Source of the DNA: Sphingomonadales bacterium
GTDB taxonomy: Bacteria > Bacteroidota > Bacteroidia > Chitinophagales > Chitinophagaceae
Direction of reading: 5' to 3'
NCBI GenBank assembly: GCA_016872155.1
Contig: VHBB01000008.1
Coordinates: 1-58,735, forward strand
Length of the DNA stretch: 58,735 bases
Positions within the stretch are counted from its first letter, which is position 1; every line of letters starts with the position of its first letter. Below, one piece after another: positions 1-7,208 of the stretch. The notes under the pieces were generated by a model that made no database searches, had not been told where the DNA came from, and saw nothing but the letters and a program-made list of their open reading frames with translations. The position numbers and the translations under genes are program-made.

Positions 1-115
1 ATTGTAAAAATTAGGGCTATTCCAGCGGCTAGAAGTGGTCTGATATGTTTTTTGATTAGCAACGGCTCGACTATTAACACAAATTTATGACTTTCAGGCT
101 TGCATATCACAAAAA

Positions 116-131
116 AATGTAAGTTTACATT
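116..131. repeat. Near-perfect palindrome, 7-bp arms
   Basis: AATGTAA and TTACATT flank a 2-nt centre (GT). It could be a small operator or a recombination-related site. No gene next to it tells which. Confidence 0.4.
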
Positions 132-214
132 GCCTTAAGCGCAAAAAAGGTGGCAGATTTGCCTTTTTAGGCGGGCTGAAGGTTCATACTGGCAGAACCG
201 GTCGGGGAATATTG

Positions 215-243
215 GGTTAACAGCCCTTTTTAGCCTGTTAACC
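215..243. repeat. Inverted repeat, 9-bp arms
   Basis: GGTTAACAG (215-223) pairs with CTGTTAACC (235-243) across an 11-nt loop containing a T run. There is no clean U-tract after either arm, so a terminator is not clear. Its position between the window edge and the nuclease-like ORFs fits an element-end structure, which is inference. Confidence 0.6.
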
Positions 244-277
244 GGGCCTGTAACTTAAATTGAAGAGCAATCCACTA

Positions 278-309
278 TTTAGGCCCATGAAGGCCAAAAA
301 AGGCCTAAA
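278..309. repeat. Inverted repeat, 8-bp arms
   Basis: TTTAGGCC (278-285) pairs with GGCCTAAA (302-309) across 16 nt. It lies just beyond the 3' end of the minus-strand ORF that ends at 332, so it might act as a weak terminator for that ORF (the minus strand reads into a T-rich arm). It could equally be an element-end repeat. Confidence 0.5.
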
Positions 310-331
310 AACAGCCTTTAGCGGCTGGGGG

Positions 332-676
332 TCAAATAAGGCAGTACGGTATACCACATTCGAGCAGTCGAAAATGCAACCTCAGAAAGTTTGGTTGTCT
401 ACCGTATTTTAATTGGAATTCTTCAATTTTTTCTCTTACATATGATATAAACAACGGAGGTTTATTTGGGTTGGAACCCTGATGTAAATTAAAGAATACC
501 GTTTGGTTCCAGTAGTACTTGAACATCTTATGTGATAAGGAAGTAAAAGGTATCACTTTACTTTCCTTATTTTCTAAACATGACTCTATTATTGATTTAC
601 ACCATCCAACTTTATAAGTATTTTCAGTACTACAGTTTTTTATAACGTATACCCAATCTAAAATGATCTTTTTCAC
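332..676 (-). pseudogene. Probable truncated HNH-type endonuclease, N-terminal part only
   Basis: A 114-residue ORF starting with GTG, 3 nt after the stop of the upstream zinc-ribbon ORF. The stretch NTYKVGWCKSIIE, followed by a YYWNQTVFFNLHQGSNPNK segment and a helix ending YGRQP, resembles the N-terminal non-catalytic part of a group of HNH restriction-type endonucleases. This is memory of the family, not a search. No HNH metal-binding motif is present. The last 15 or so residues look unrelated to the rest, so the gene appears cut off and fused to element-end DNA near 332-380. Base composition is very AT-rich compared with the chromosome to the right. With the catalytic half missing it is unlikely to cut DNA. 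A short stand-alone hypothetical protein is the alternative. Confidence 0.4.
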
Positions 677-679
677 TTT

Positions 680-1477
680 TTACAATTTATTGATCCCGGA
701 AATCGAATTATATGATTGATATAGATTATTTAATTTCGATGTATAAGGTTGAAGAGATTTAGGTAGATAATAACATTCACTAATTCCACCAAAATACTTT
801 TTAGGTCGATATCTAATTAAATCAATATCTAATCCCCTAGTTACTTTTCTGTGAAGTGTTTGTTCTAAATTGATAATTTTTTGTAAAGTATCCTTAATTA
901 CTTTCACTTTGATTATTTTATAACCAGTTTTTTCGTAAAGTGTTTTATATCGTTCCTCTATTGTATTTTTTGTAATTCCTATTTTATAGAACACTTCATT
1001 TTCATTAAATAATATAAGATAGTACAACTGAATTTTATCTGTTAGTTGTAATTTATTATGTTTCATATAACTTTTTACAAGAATAGAAGTGAAAGTACAA
1101 TATGGACATTTAGTACCCTCTGTTCTATGTGATATTGATGTCCTCCAGTAGTGATTCTTATCCTCTCTACATCTCCACCAAACCTTTTTCTCACTTTTTG
1201 GTGATAAAGTGAAAGGATCTAACCCTTTATTTAATTCATAATCCCATTCTAACATTAATTTCTTTGAGACCTCACCTAAACTCTCTTCTCTTAATACATA
1301 TTTTCCTGAACAGAATGGACAACCAATTTTATCCTTCGATGTTCTTAAGTAAACAGGTGTCTCCCATTTGTGATTTGAATTATTACTACACTTCCACCAT
1401 ACCTTTTTATGTGAACCAGGTCTTATAAGGCCGGAATTATCGCCACTGATCAAACTGCAGTTAACTAAGCTTTTCAA
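680..1477 (-). CDS. Double zinc-ribbon (DUF4379-like) plus GIY-YIG-like nuclease protein, 5' end probably lost
   Basis: The 265-residue ORF has two repeats of the treble-clef zinc-ribbon type (about residues 22-60 and 90-130). Each has a KKVWWKC or KKVWWRC core, a central HxW and a closing CPFC or CPYC pair. From about residue 150 follows a GIY-YIG/T5orf172-like fold: LYYLI, then FYKIGIT, an ERY arginine and an LEQTLH glutamate. Proteins of this type are seen in mobile elements and phages as predicted DNA-binding nucleases. The only starts are TTG-like near 1477, inside sequence that reads as recombinase on the other strand, so the original N-terminus was probably replaced at a junction near 1440-1480. 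Composition is extremely AT-rich (10 G/C of 60 in row 961-1020), unlike the host genes. It is followed after 3 nt by the truncated HNH-like ORF. Cutting activity is inferred only. Confidence 0.6.
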   Translation of the reverse strand: MKSLVNCSLISGDNSGLIRPGSHKKVWWKCSNNSNHKWETPVYLRTSKDKIGCPFCSGKYVLREESLGEVSKKLMLEWDYELNKGLDPFTLSPKSEKKVWWRCREDKNHYWRTSISHRTEGTKCPYCTFTSILVKSYMKHNKLQLTDKIQLYYLILFNENEVFYKIGITKNTIEERYKTLYEKTGYKIIKVKVIKDTLQKIINLEQTLHRKVTRGLDIDLIRYRPKKYFGGISECYYLPKSLQPYTSKLNNLYQSYNSISGINKL

Positions 1478-1976
1478 CCACTACAATCAGCACTCTTTTG
1501 AGGAACAGCGGAAATGGGAATTGGAGTTGAGCAAAACGCAGCGACAAATCAAAGAGCTTAAAATCAGGTTGGGCCTTGGCCAAATTGACAAGGAAACCTA
1601 TGATTTAACCTTTGAACACTTGAGCAATCAACTGCTCGCCATCGGTAAAGAGTTGAACAGCGGAAAGCCGACAATATCTAACTTGGAAGAACTGTTAGAA
1701 AAATCGCTACAAAAGCTTGAAAATCTAAGTAAAATATGGCTGAACAGTAGCCTCGATGAGAAGCGTAGGATGCATAAAACTATGTTTCCGGATGGAATCT
1801 TCTTTGATCCAAAAAATCATCAATATCTAACTCGCAAAATGAATAGTTACGTGGAGTTAGTTTCATCAATATCAAATACTTGTGGAGATAAAAAAAGAAG
1901 GACTCTTCAAGAAAATCCCGAAGAGTCCTGTTTAGTACCGGGGAGCAGACTTGAACTGCCGACCTCAGGGTTATGA
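1470..1976 (+). pseudogene. C-terminal remnant of a serine site-specific recombinase
   Basis: Only the C-terminal coiled-coil and tail of a large serine recombinase remain. The open ORF starts at a TTG at 1521, but recognisable sequence in the same frame continues upstream to about 1470. Typical tail features are the helix EELLEKSLQKLENLSKIW, the LDEKRR-MHKTMFPDGI segment and the KNHQYLTRKMNSYV segment. The resolvase catalytic domain and its serine are absent. The upstream DNA is instead the oppositely oriented zinc-ribbon gene. The final 25 or so residues, ending SRLELPTSGL, are encoded by the antisense of the tRNA-Met terminator and tRNA, and the TGA stop (1974-1976) lies in the anticodon loop. 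This is the pattern expected when an element has inserted into the 3' half of a tRNA gene. It cannot recombine DNA by itself. Confidence 0.7.
1889..1928 (-). terminator. Intrinsic terminator of tRNA-Met
   Basis: A 9-bp stem, GGACTCTTC (1900-1908) with GAAGAGTCC (1920-1928), has an 11-nt loop. Read on the minus strand it is followed by a T-rich tract (1889-1899). It sits 8 nt past the tRNA 3' end. The same bases are codons of the recombinase tail on the plus strand. Confidence 0.85.
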
Positions 1977-2009
1977 ATCCTGTGCTCTAACCAGCTGAGC
2001 TACCCCGGC
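1936..2009 (-). tRNA. tRNA-Met (CAU)
   Basis: A 74-nt cloverleaf on the minus strand. The acceptor arms GCCGGGG and CCCCGGT pair over 7 bp (G-U at 1-72), with discriminator A and no encoded CCA. The D-stem is GCTC/GAGC, the anticodon loop TTCATAA gives CAU, and the T-arm has the usual TTCAAGT loop. The anticodon stem has an apparent A-C mismatch next to the loop. It lacks the three G-C pairs of the initiator anticodon stem, so it is probably the elongator; tRNA-Ile with lysidine-modified CAU cannot be excluded from sequence alone. The gene serves as the integration site of the neighbouring element: the recombinase remnant ends inside it. Confidence 0.93.
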
Positions 2010-2030
2010 ATTCTCTGGTCGAGAGAGGCG

Positions 2031-2038
2031 CAAAGGTA
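2031..2038 (-). promoter_or_regulatory. -7 box of the tRNA-Met promoter
   Basis: TACCTTTG on the minus strand matches the Bacteroidota consensus TAnnTTTG and lies 21 nt upstream of the mature tRNA 5' end, leaving a short leader. No good -33 TTG is visible at the usual distance. Confidence 0.65.
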
Positions 2039-2053
2039 GTGTTTTTTAGGAAA

Positions 2054-3439
2054 TTAGGTAAGCAACTGGCGTAGCGTTTCTCGACAGGCGGGGTAAATAA
2101 GATACTCGAAGTATCGCTTATCCGATTCACTCCGAATGCTCTGTATTAGGGACTCCTTTTGGTGGGTTACAAAGGCATATTTCTCGTTGAGATTATTTAT
2201 GACATCACTGCGCACCTTCTTTTGCATACCGGGCGATTTATCTTTTACGCCCAGCACGTAATTGATGTCGGTAATAGTAGCGGTTAGCCCTTTATCCGAG
2301 CGGCTAAGCAGCAACTGCAAAAGCGATTGTTCGGTCTCTGTAAAAGGTCGAAGGGTACCTGCCAGACCCGTGGTAGTAGAGAAAGGGGCAATAGGCTGCT
2401 CTTTCTTTTTTCGGCGGCGATACAGAAGACCCAACCCCAATAACATCAACAAGGACAAAGCACCGGCCCATGCACCGTAGGATACGGGCTTCACCCAAAT
2501 AGCGCTCCCGGTAGATTTAAAAAGCGAGGGATCGAAACGCAAAGAATCATATTTATACGTAACCGGATTTAGATGGTAGATCCATCCTCCATTATAATAA
2601 CTCAACATATTAGCTTGCATTCGAAGCAAGCTTTGTACCAGATTGGGGTCATTGTAAAACAAGATTTGATTACTAAGAAAATCCAGATAATAGAGCCCCT
2701 TGGTAAACCCTAAAAAAAGTCCGCGCTCAGAAGCATAGCCGGTCCAATTCGAGGTTTTGAGCAAACCAAGGGCCTCATCTGATATAACGCCCAATTTCTC
2801 CCATTTTCGCTGCTCAACGTTTAGTCGGTACGAGGTAGGATCGATCTTAATGCCATTGTCGACGGAAGATAGCCCATCGTTTATAGTAATTTGGTAAGGA
2901 ACATACATATAGTCACCGCTGGTATCTACCCAAGCTCCCATTCTCGAAACAGAAACCAAAGGAACACTCACCTCGAGGTTCACGGGCAATATATCCCACT
3001 CCCTGTCAGAGAAATTATATTGCCGAAGCAACCCATTGGACTTCCAAAAACCATATCCTCCAAATTCATAGATATCTCTCTTGTTATTGAATAACACGGA
3101 GCCAATATTATAATTGTAATTGATGGTGCGATCTTGCCTAACAAAGTAAAGTAGGGAGTCTCCCCTGTCTTCCATTAAATAGAGCTTTCCGCTATGCCCA
3201 AAATGCAGGAATAAACCGGTTGAGGTAGAGAGAAATTCTATCGGCATTGCCCTTAGATAGGCCGAATTGTAACGAATATAGTGATCGCTATTGGACCCCT
3301 GAAAACAGTGAGCACCCCCCTTTTTTGACAAAATATCTGTAAAGAAAGAAGAGCGCTTTATTGTAACGACAGAGTCTACCTGCTCCTGGCCATAAACGTG
3401 GCCTAAGCAGAAAAAGAAGAAAAAGAATATTATTCGCAT
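2054..3439 (-). CDS. Membrane-anchored sensor-like protein with C-terminal helical domain, function unknown
   Basis: The 461-residue protein begins with a signal peptide containing a six-Phe run, then about 300 residues rich in W/Y/G motifs of a repeated beta type, reminiscent of kelch or regulator-propeller blades. A single membrane helix sits near residues 322-342 (GALSLLMLLGLGLLY), followed by an RRRKKK stop-transfer cluster. The cytoplasmic part (about 365-461) starts FTETEQSLLQLLL and continues with a helical region, GLTATITDINYVLGV-KSPGMQKKVRSDVI. This layout is common in Bacteroidota: a periplasmic beta domain, one membrane pass and a small, probably winged-helix-like cytoplasmic domain. 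It would fit a one-component regulator or signal transducer, but I cannot name the output. It lies directly upstream of the tRNA-Met unit on the same strand, ending 16 nt before that promoter box. No catalytic motif was seen. Confidence 0.6.
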   Translation of the reverse strand: MRIIFFFFFFCLGHVYGQEQVDSVVTIKRSSFFTDILSKKGGAHCFQGSNSDHYIRYNSAYLRAMPIEFLSTSTGLFLHFGHSGKLYLMEDRGDSLLYFVRQDRTINYNYNIGSVLFNNKRDIYEFGGYGFWKSNGLLRQYNFSDREWDILPVNLEVSVPLVSVSRMGAWVDTSGDYMYVPYQITINDGLSSVDNGIKIDPTSYRLNVEQRKWEKLGVISDEALGLLKTSNWTGYASERGLFLGFTKGLYYLDFLSNQILFYNDPNLVQSLLRMQANMLSYYNGGWIYHLNPVTYKYDSLRFDPSLFKSTGSAIWVKPVSYGAWAGALSLLMLLGLGLLYRRRKKKEQPIAPFSTTTGLAGTLRPFTETEQSLLQLLLSRSDKGLTATITDINYVLGVKDKSPGMQKKVRSDVINNLNEKYAFVTHQKESLIQSIRSESDKRYFEYLIYPACRETLRQLLT

Positions 3440-3660
3440 AAAATTATATAAAAATATGAATTACAAGTACTTAAATTGTTACTAACCTAAATCAATAATC
3501 AATCATTCAGCTAATATATAGGAAATAACCTGTTATTGAACCAATAACCTAACCTATTCTTTATAAGACCAAAAATTAAAATGGATTTTTGAAATGAAAT
3601 GGGTTACTAACCCTTTTCGAATCGGTGGCCTTCCATTAACCCTTACACCTATCCTAACGA

Positions 3661-4110
3661 ATGTCAACGGAACCTGCCGTAAGCAGTATCAAACCAGCAG
3701 ACTACATTACAATGCTGGCAGTGACTTTAACAGCAGGTTCCATTTTTTTACCCTGGTTTCATGTAGAGGTCACCACCACCTTTGAGGGGTTCGTTCAACA
3801 TACCCCGTACGGGAGTTTCAGGGGTACTTTTGTAGAGGGAGGCTGGTTGGGACTATCGTTTTCACTACTGAGTATAGTGCTGCTCTTTTTGCAAATTCGG
3901 TGGGGCGTTTTAGGAGCCCTTTGCAATGCCTTAGTAGGGCTGGGTTATTTAACAGGCCAGATAGACCTGTCGAAAAAATTCATAGCGGCCAATGCCGGAA
4001 GCGCCCTTGTGCAAGTGGAGCCCCAATCAGGTCTTTATCTCTTTGTATTTTCTTCGCTACTGAGTGTCGTGCTCATGCTCCGAACACACTATGCATCTCG
4101 GGTATTTTAA
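3661..4110 (+). CDS. Small integral membrane protein, four predicted helices
   Basis: The 149-residue protein has hydrophobic segments near residues 16-33, 62-80, 83-100 and 124-142. The loop between the first two (about 35-58) is polar with a TFEGF and a YGSFRGTF motif, probably exposed. I do not recognise the family with certainty; similar small four-helix proteins are common near Bacteroidota envelope genes. The start is an ATG with no Shine-Dalgarno sequence, as in the rest of the window. The last 38 bp (4073-4110) overlap the 3' end of the convergent MBL hydrolase gene, so the two mRNAs would be complementary at their ends. The 220 bp upstream (3440-3660) hold no other gene, only AT-rich DNA separating it from the divergently transcribed sensor-like gene. 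Confidence 0.6.
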   Translation: MSTEPAVSSIKPADYITMLAVTLTAGSIFLPWFHVEVTTTFEGFVQHTPYGSFRGTFVEGGWLGLSFSLLSIVLLFLQIRWGVLGALCNALVGLGYLTGQIDLSKKFIAANAGSALVQVEPQSGLYLFVFSSLLSVVLMLRTHYASRVF

Positions 4111-5473
4111 CCGAATCAAACCCTTTCTTAATAAGCCGGTCACGAAAATCTTGCTGTACCGGGTACTCGCCATGCACCAAAAAGAGCTCTCTTACCTTAT
4201 TGGGATCTTGAGAAGACAGCCACTGGCAAAGATCATCGTAGTCGCCATGGGCACTCATGCTTCTGATCTGTTCAATCGAGGCGTGCACCTCATGAGCAAC
4301 CCCATAAATGTTAACTTCTTTTAAACCACTGAGCAATCGTCCGCCCAGCGAGCGAGGCTCGCAATATCCGGTAAACAAGATGCGGTTTCTGCTATTCTCT
4401 ACGGTATTGCTAATATGATGCTTGACCCTTCCGGCATCGGCCATTCCGCTGGCTGCGATAATGACCATGGGTCCGTTTTCGAAGTTGAGTTGTTTGGATT
4501 GCTCAACGGTTCGAATATATTTTAGCTGCGGAAAACCAAAGGGGTCTGCATCGCTTTGCATGATGCGCTGAATGGTTTTATTGAAATAAGCAGGAAAGCT
4601 CTTGACGATCTCAGTAGCCTCCACACTTAAGGGGCTATCGAGATAGACTGGCACGGCAGGCAGCCGGTTCTCTACTTCCAACTGATTTAAAAAATAAAGC
4701 AATTCCTGCGTTCTGCCCACGCTAAAAGCTGCAATTACGAGCTTTCCTTTTCGCTGCAAACAGGTCTCTTCGATGTGCTGCAAAAGAAGATCGGGGGTAG
4801 TAACATGCAAAGGATGCAAAGAGCTTCCATAAGTCGATTCAAGTATAATCAGATCGGCTTGCGAGAAACTGGCGGGAGGTCGCAAAATAGCATCCCCATA
4901 ACGACCCACATCTCCGCTAAAGCTAAGTTGTCGGTTTTGTCCGCCCTCTTGGTAACGAACATGTACGGCGGCACTTCCTATAATATGGCCGGTATCGGTA
5001 AACTGAACCTGCACACCGGGCAATACCGCTGCCCACTGGTTATAATCGACCTCTTCAAAGAAAATGGCACAGGCACCGGCCTCCTGAACGGTGTAAAGGG
5101 GTTGTAACAACGGTAAACCCTGGGCCCTTCTTCGCTTGTTTACATAGCGAATCTCGTCCTCTTGAATCTTAGCGGAATCTTCGAGCAATACACTAGCCAA
5201 TGCACGCGTGGCCGGAGTACACCAGATCTTACCTCTGAATCCTTCGGTAATAAGCCGTGGAATCAATCCGCAGTGATCGATATGGGCATGGCTGAGCAAT
5301 AAAACATCTACCGTCTTGGGATCAAACCCAAAATGACGATTGAAGCGATCGGTATCCTTTCCTAATCCCTGAAACAATCCGCAATCGAGCAAAATCTTTT
5401 TGCCATCCGACAACTCCACCAGGTGCTTCGACCCGGTAACGGTACGGGCCGCCCCATGAAAACTGATCTTCAT
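4073..5473 (-). CDS. MBL-fold beta-CASP metallohydrolase (CPSF/YSH1-like)
   Basis: A 466-residue protein of the metallo-beta-lactamase/beta-CASP family, which in bacteria and archaea contains predicted RNA nucleases related to the cleavage factor CPSF73. The zinc motif HAHIDHCG is at residues 62-69, after the N-terminal FHGAARTVTGS signature. Further ligands are the DTGHIIGSA histidine and a C-terminal SAHGD motif; a closing LVHGE histidine is also present. The beta-CASP insert (about 190-380) contains the SVGRTQELLY and PVYLDSPL segments. Full length for the family and no signal peptide, so cytoplasmic. It is the last gene of a minus-strand unit scpB-lysA-DUF4442-MBL, with a 30-nt gap to the preceding gene. 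Substrate cannot be read from the sequence; a role in RNA processing is a family-level inference. Confidence 0.88.
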   Translation of the reverse strand: MKISFHGAARTVTGSKHLVELSDGKKILLDCGLFQGLGKDTDRFNRHFGFDPKTVDVLLLSHAHIDHCGLIPRLITEGFRGKIWCTPATRALASVLLEDSAKIQEDEIRYVNKRRRAQGLPLLQPLYTVQEAGACAIFFEEVDYNQWAAVLPGVQVQFTDTGHIIGSAAVHVRYQEGGQNRQLSFSGDVGRYGDAILRPPASFSQADLIILESTYGSSLHPLHVTTPDLLLQHIEETCLQRKGKLVIAAFSVGRTQELLYFLNQLEVENRLPAVPVYLDSPLSVEATEIVKSFPAYFNKTIQRIMQSDADPFGFPQLKYIRTVEQSKQLNFENGPMVIIAASGMADAGRVKHHISNTVENSRNRILFTGYCEPRSLGGRLLSGLKEVNIYGVAHEVHASIEQIRSMSAHGDYDDLCQWLSSQDPNKVRELFLVHGEYPVQQDFRDRLIKKGFDSVKIPEMHSVFGA

Positions 5474-5503
5474 TCCACTTGCCTTATTGTCTTAGTAATT
5501 TAC

Positions 5504-5977
5504 TTATTTTCTTTTGAACGACCAGGTAAAGACAAACCGGGCTACTACCTCTCCTTGTTGATTGGTACCGGTAGCCGTAGCCGTTAGAGAGGCCGACTCT
5601 CCGCTGGTAACAGCTTTTTGTATGGCGGCCTCGAACAAGGGTCCGTCCTCGCACACAAACAAGATGGTACCGGTGGCCTTCTTAAAAAATGTTGATTCCA
5701 TGCCCACGACGAGCATCGAGACAGCCGGGGTCTTTTTATAGATACGTGCCATGGCCAGCAGGCCGGTGCTCATTTCGGCTGCCATGGCCAAAGAGGCAAA
5801 ATATATGGAGCTAAAGGGATTTTGAGAGAGCCAATGCAACGAGATCGAAACGGTGGAGCGTTCAAGTGTAGCATTTTTTACATGCAGCCCGGCCAAAAAA
5901 GCAGCCGGTAGTTTTAGCAACATAAAAAATCGAAACCGAAACGGGTCGTTGGCAATTTTTAGAAACTTATTTTTCAT
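5504..5977 (-). CDS. DUF4442 hotdog-fold protein (putative thioesterase-like)
   Basis: The 157-residue protein matches the DUF4442 pattern: an N-terminal PFRFRFFMLLKLPAAFLAG segment, the central SQNPFSSIYFASLAMAAE helix region of the hotdog fold, and a final beta strand VVARFVFTWSF. Hotdog proteins often act on acyl-CoA or acyl-ACP thioesters, but DUF4442 members have mostly not been assigned a reaction, so this stays tentative. It sits 10 nt after lysA and 30 nt before the MBL hydrolase on the same strand, so it is probably co-transcribed with them. Its length is usual for the family. No signal peptide is present. Confidence 0.75.
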   Translation of the reverse strand: MKNKFLKIANDPFRFRFFMLLKLPAAFLAGLHVKNATLERSTVSISLHWLSQNPFSSIYFASLAMAAEMSTGLLAMARIYKKTPAVSMLVVGMESTFFKKATGTILFVCEDGPLFEAAIQKAVTSGESASLTATATGTNQQGEVVARFVFTWSFKRK

Positions 5978-5987
5978 GCTACGGCTA

Positions 5988-7190
5988 CTAATTAATTTGT
6001 TGGATCAACAGATCGTCCAAACTTTCTCTTCGTCTAATCAACTGCGGCTGTCCATCTTTAAATAGCACCTCGGCAGGACGAACCCTTGCGTTGTACGAAG
6101 ACGACATTTCGAAACCATAAGCCCCGGCGGTATGAAAAGCGAGCAGATCCCCTTCGCGCACCTCCGGAAGCGTTCGCGCCTGCGCAAAATCGTCGGTCTC
6201 ACAAATGTTTCCTGTTATCTGGTAAGTGGTTGGTGCGCCTTCTGCATTCGTCAAATTGCTAATAGAGTGATAGGCCTCGTAAAACATTGGGCGAATGAGA
6301 TGATTGAGCCCGGTATCGACCCCGACAAAACAGATGGTATCGGTGGGCTTAAGTACCGTTACGGTAGCCAGCAGGTATCCGGCTTGCGCCACCAGGTATT
6401 TTCCCGGCTCGAACCACACCTCAAGCTGCCTATCGGTTTTGTTCTTAAAATCTGTAAAGGATTTTTCTACCGCCTTCGCTATGGCCGCAAGATCAATCTC
6501 TTTTTCGTCGGGGCGGTAAGGAACTTTGAACCCACCACCCAAATCTAATACAGTTACAGAAGGGAAAAGACCGGCCAGTTCAAGCAATAACGTTACGCCT
6601 TGTACAAAGACAGCGGCCTCCGAAATTTCGCTACCGGTATGAATGTGCAGGGTACGCAGCTGCAGCCCGTAAGCCTGTACGAGTTGTTGCAAGGCCTCGA
6701 CCTGCTCTACAGGAATCCCAAACTTGCTACCGACATGCCCGGTAGAGATCTTTGTATTGCCTCCGGCCATAATATTGGGCCGGATTCGTACCCCCACCGG
6801 ATAGCTGCCAGCATAGGTCTTGGCAAATTTTTCGAGATTAGACAAACTATCGATGGTTACAGATACGCCCAGCGATACCGCCTCTCGGATCTCTTCGAAC
6901 GACACACTGTTAGATGTATACAAGATCTGATCGGCGCTAAATCCGGCCTTAAAGGCCAGCTTTACTTCGTTAATGGAACTACAATCAATGGAGCATCCCA
7001 GCGAACGAACATGTCTTAAAATAGAGAGATTGGTCAGCGCCTTGGCGGCATAAAAAAAACGCGCGTTCAGCTGCGAAAAGGCATCCATCAATTTTTGATA
7101 TTGCCGGGTAATGGACTCGGCATGGTACACATAGAGCGGGGTACCGTAGGTAGCAGCGGCATGAATCAATTCTTCTTTCGAAACAGACAT
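5988..7190 (-). CDS. lysA: Diaminopimelate decarboxylase
   Basis: The 400-residue PLP enzyme of the fold-III decarboxylases converts meso-diaminopimelate to L-lysine, the last step of lysine synthesis. The PLP lysine is Lys50 in FYAAKAL. Other signatures are HIHTGSE (substrate/PLP phosphate region), LDLGGGFKVPY (glycine-rich phosphate loop), GNICETDDF with the catalytic cysteine, and a C-terminal GAYGFEMSS active-site tyrosine loop. The usual serine after GAYGF is Glu here, a small deviation. It starts at an ATG 18 nt after scpB. A box TAACTTCG (one mismatch to TAnnTTTG) lies only 4 nt before the ATG, so it may also have its own leaderless start. It is followed after 10 nt by the DUF4442 gene. 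Confidence 0.93.
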   Translation of the reverse strand: MSVSKEELIHAAATYGTPLYVYHAESITRQYQKLMDAFSQLNARFFYAAKALTNLSILRHVRSLGCSIDCSSINEVKLAFKAGFSADQILYTSNSVSFEEIREAVSLGVSVTIDSLSNLEKFAKTYAGSYPVGVRIRPNIMAGGNTKISTGHVGSKFGIPVEQVEALQQLVQAYGLQLRTLHIHTGSEISEAAVFVQGVTLLLELAGLFPSVTVLDLGGGFKVPYRPDEKEIDLAAIAKAVEKSFTDFKNKTDRQLEVWFEPGKYLVAQAGYLLATVTVLKPTDTICFVGVDTGLNHLIRPMFYEAYHSISNLTNAEGAPTTYQITGNICETDDFAQARTLPEVREGDLLAFHTAGAYGFEMSSSYNARVRPAEVLFKDGQPQLIRRRESLDDLLIQQIN

Positions 7191-7208
7191 GCAACGAAGT
7201 TAATAAGA

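Larger units (their letters stand above)
1..331. other. Gene-poor left edge of the integrated element
   Basis: I see no complete gene here. Three inverted repeats are listed separately. On the minus strand a short open frame runs off the left edge from a TTG at 62-60. Its first residues look like a signal peptide (two Lys, one His and one Arg, then a hydrophobic stretch with LLAAGIALIF), so the start of a secreted or membrane protein is possible. It is too short to call a gene. Confidence 0.4.
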
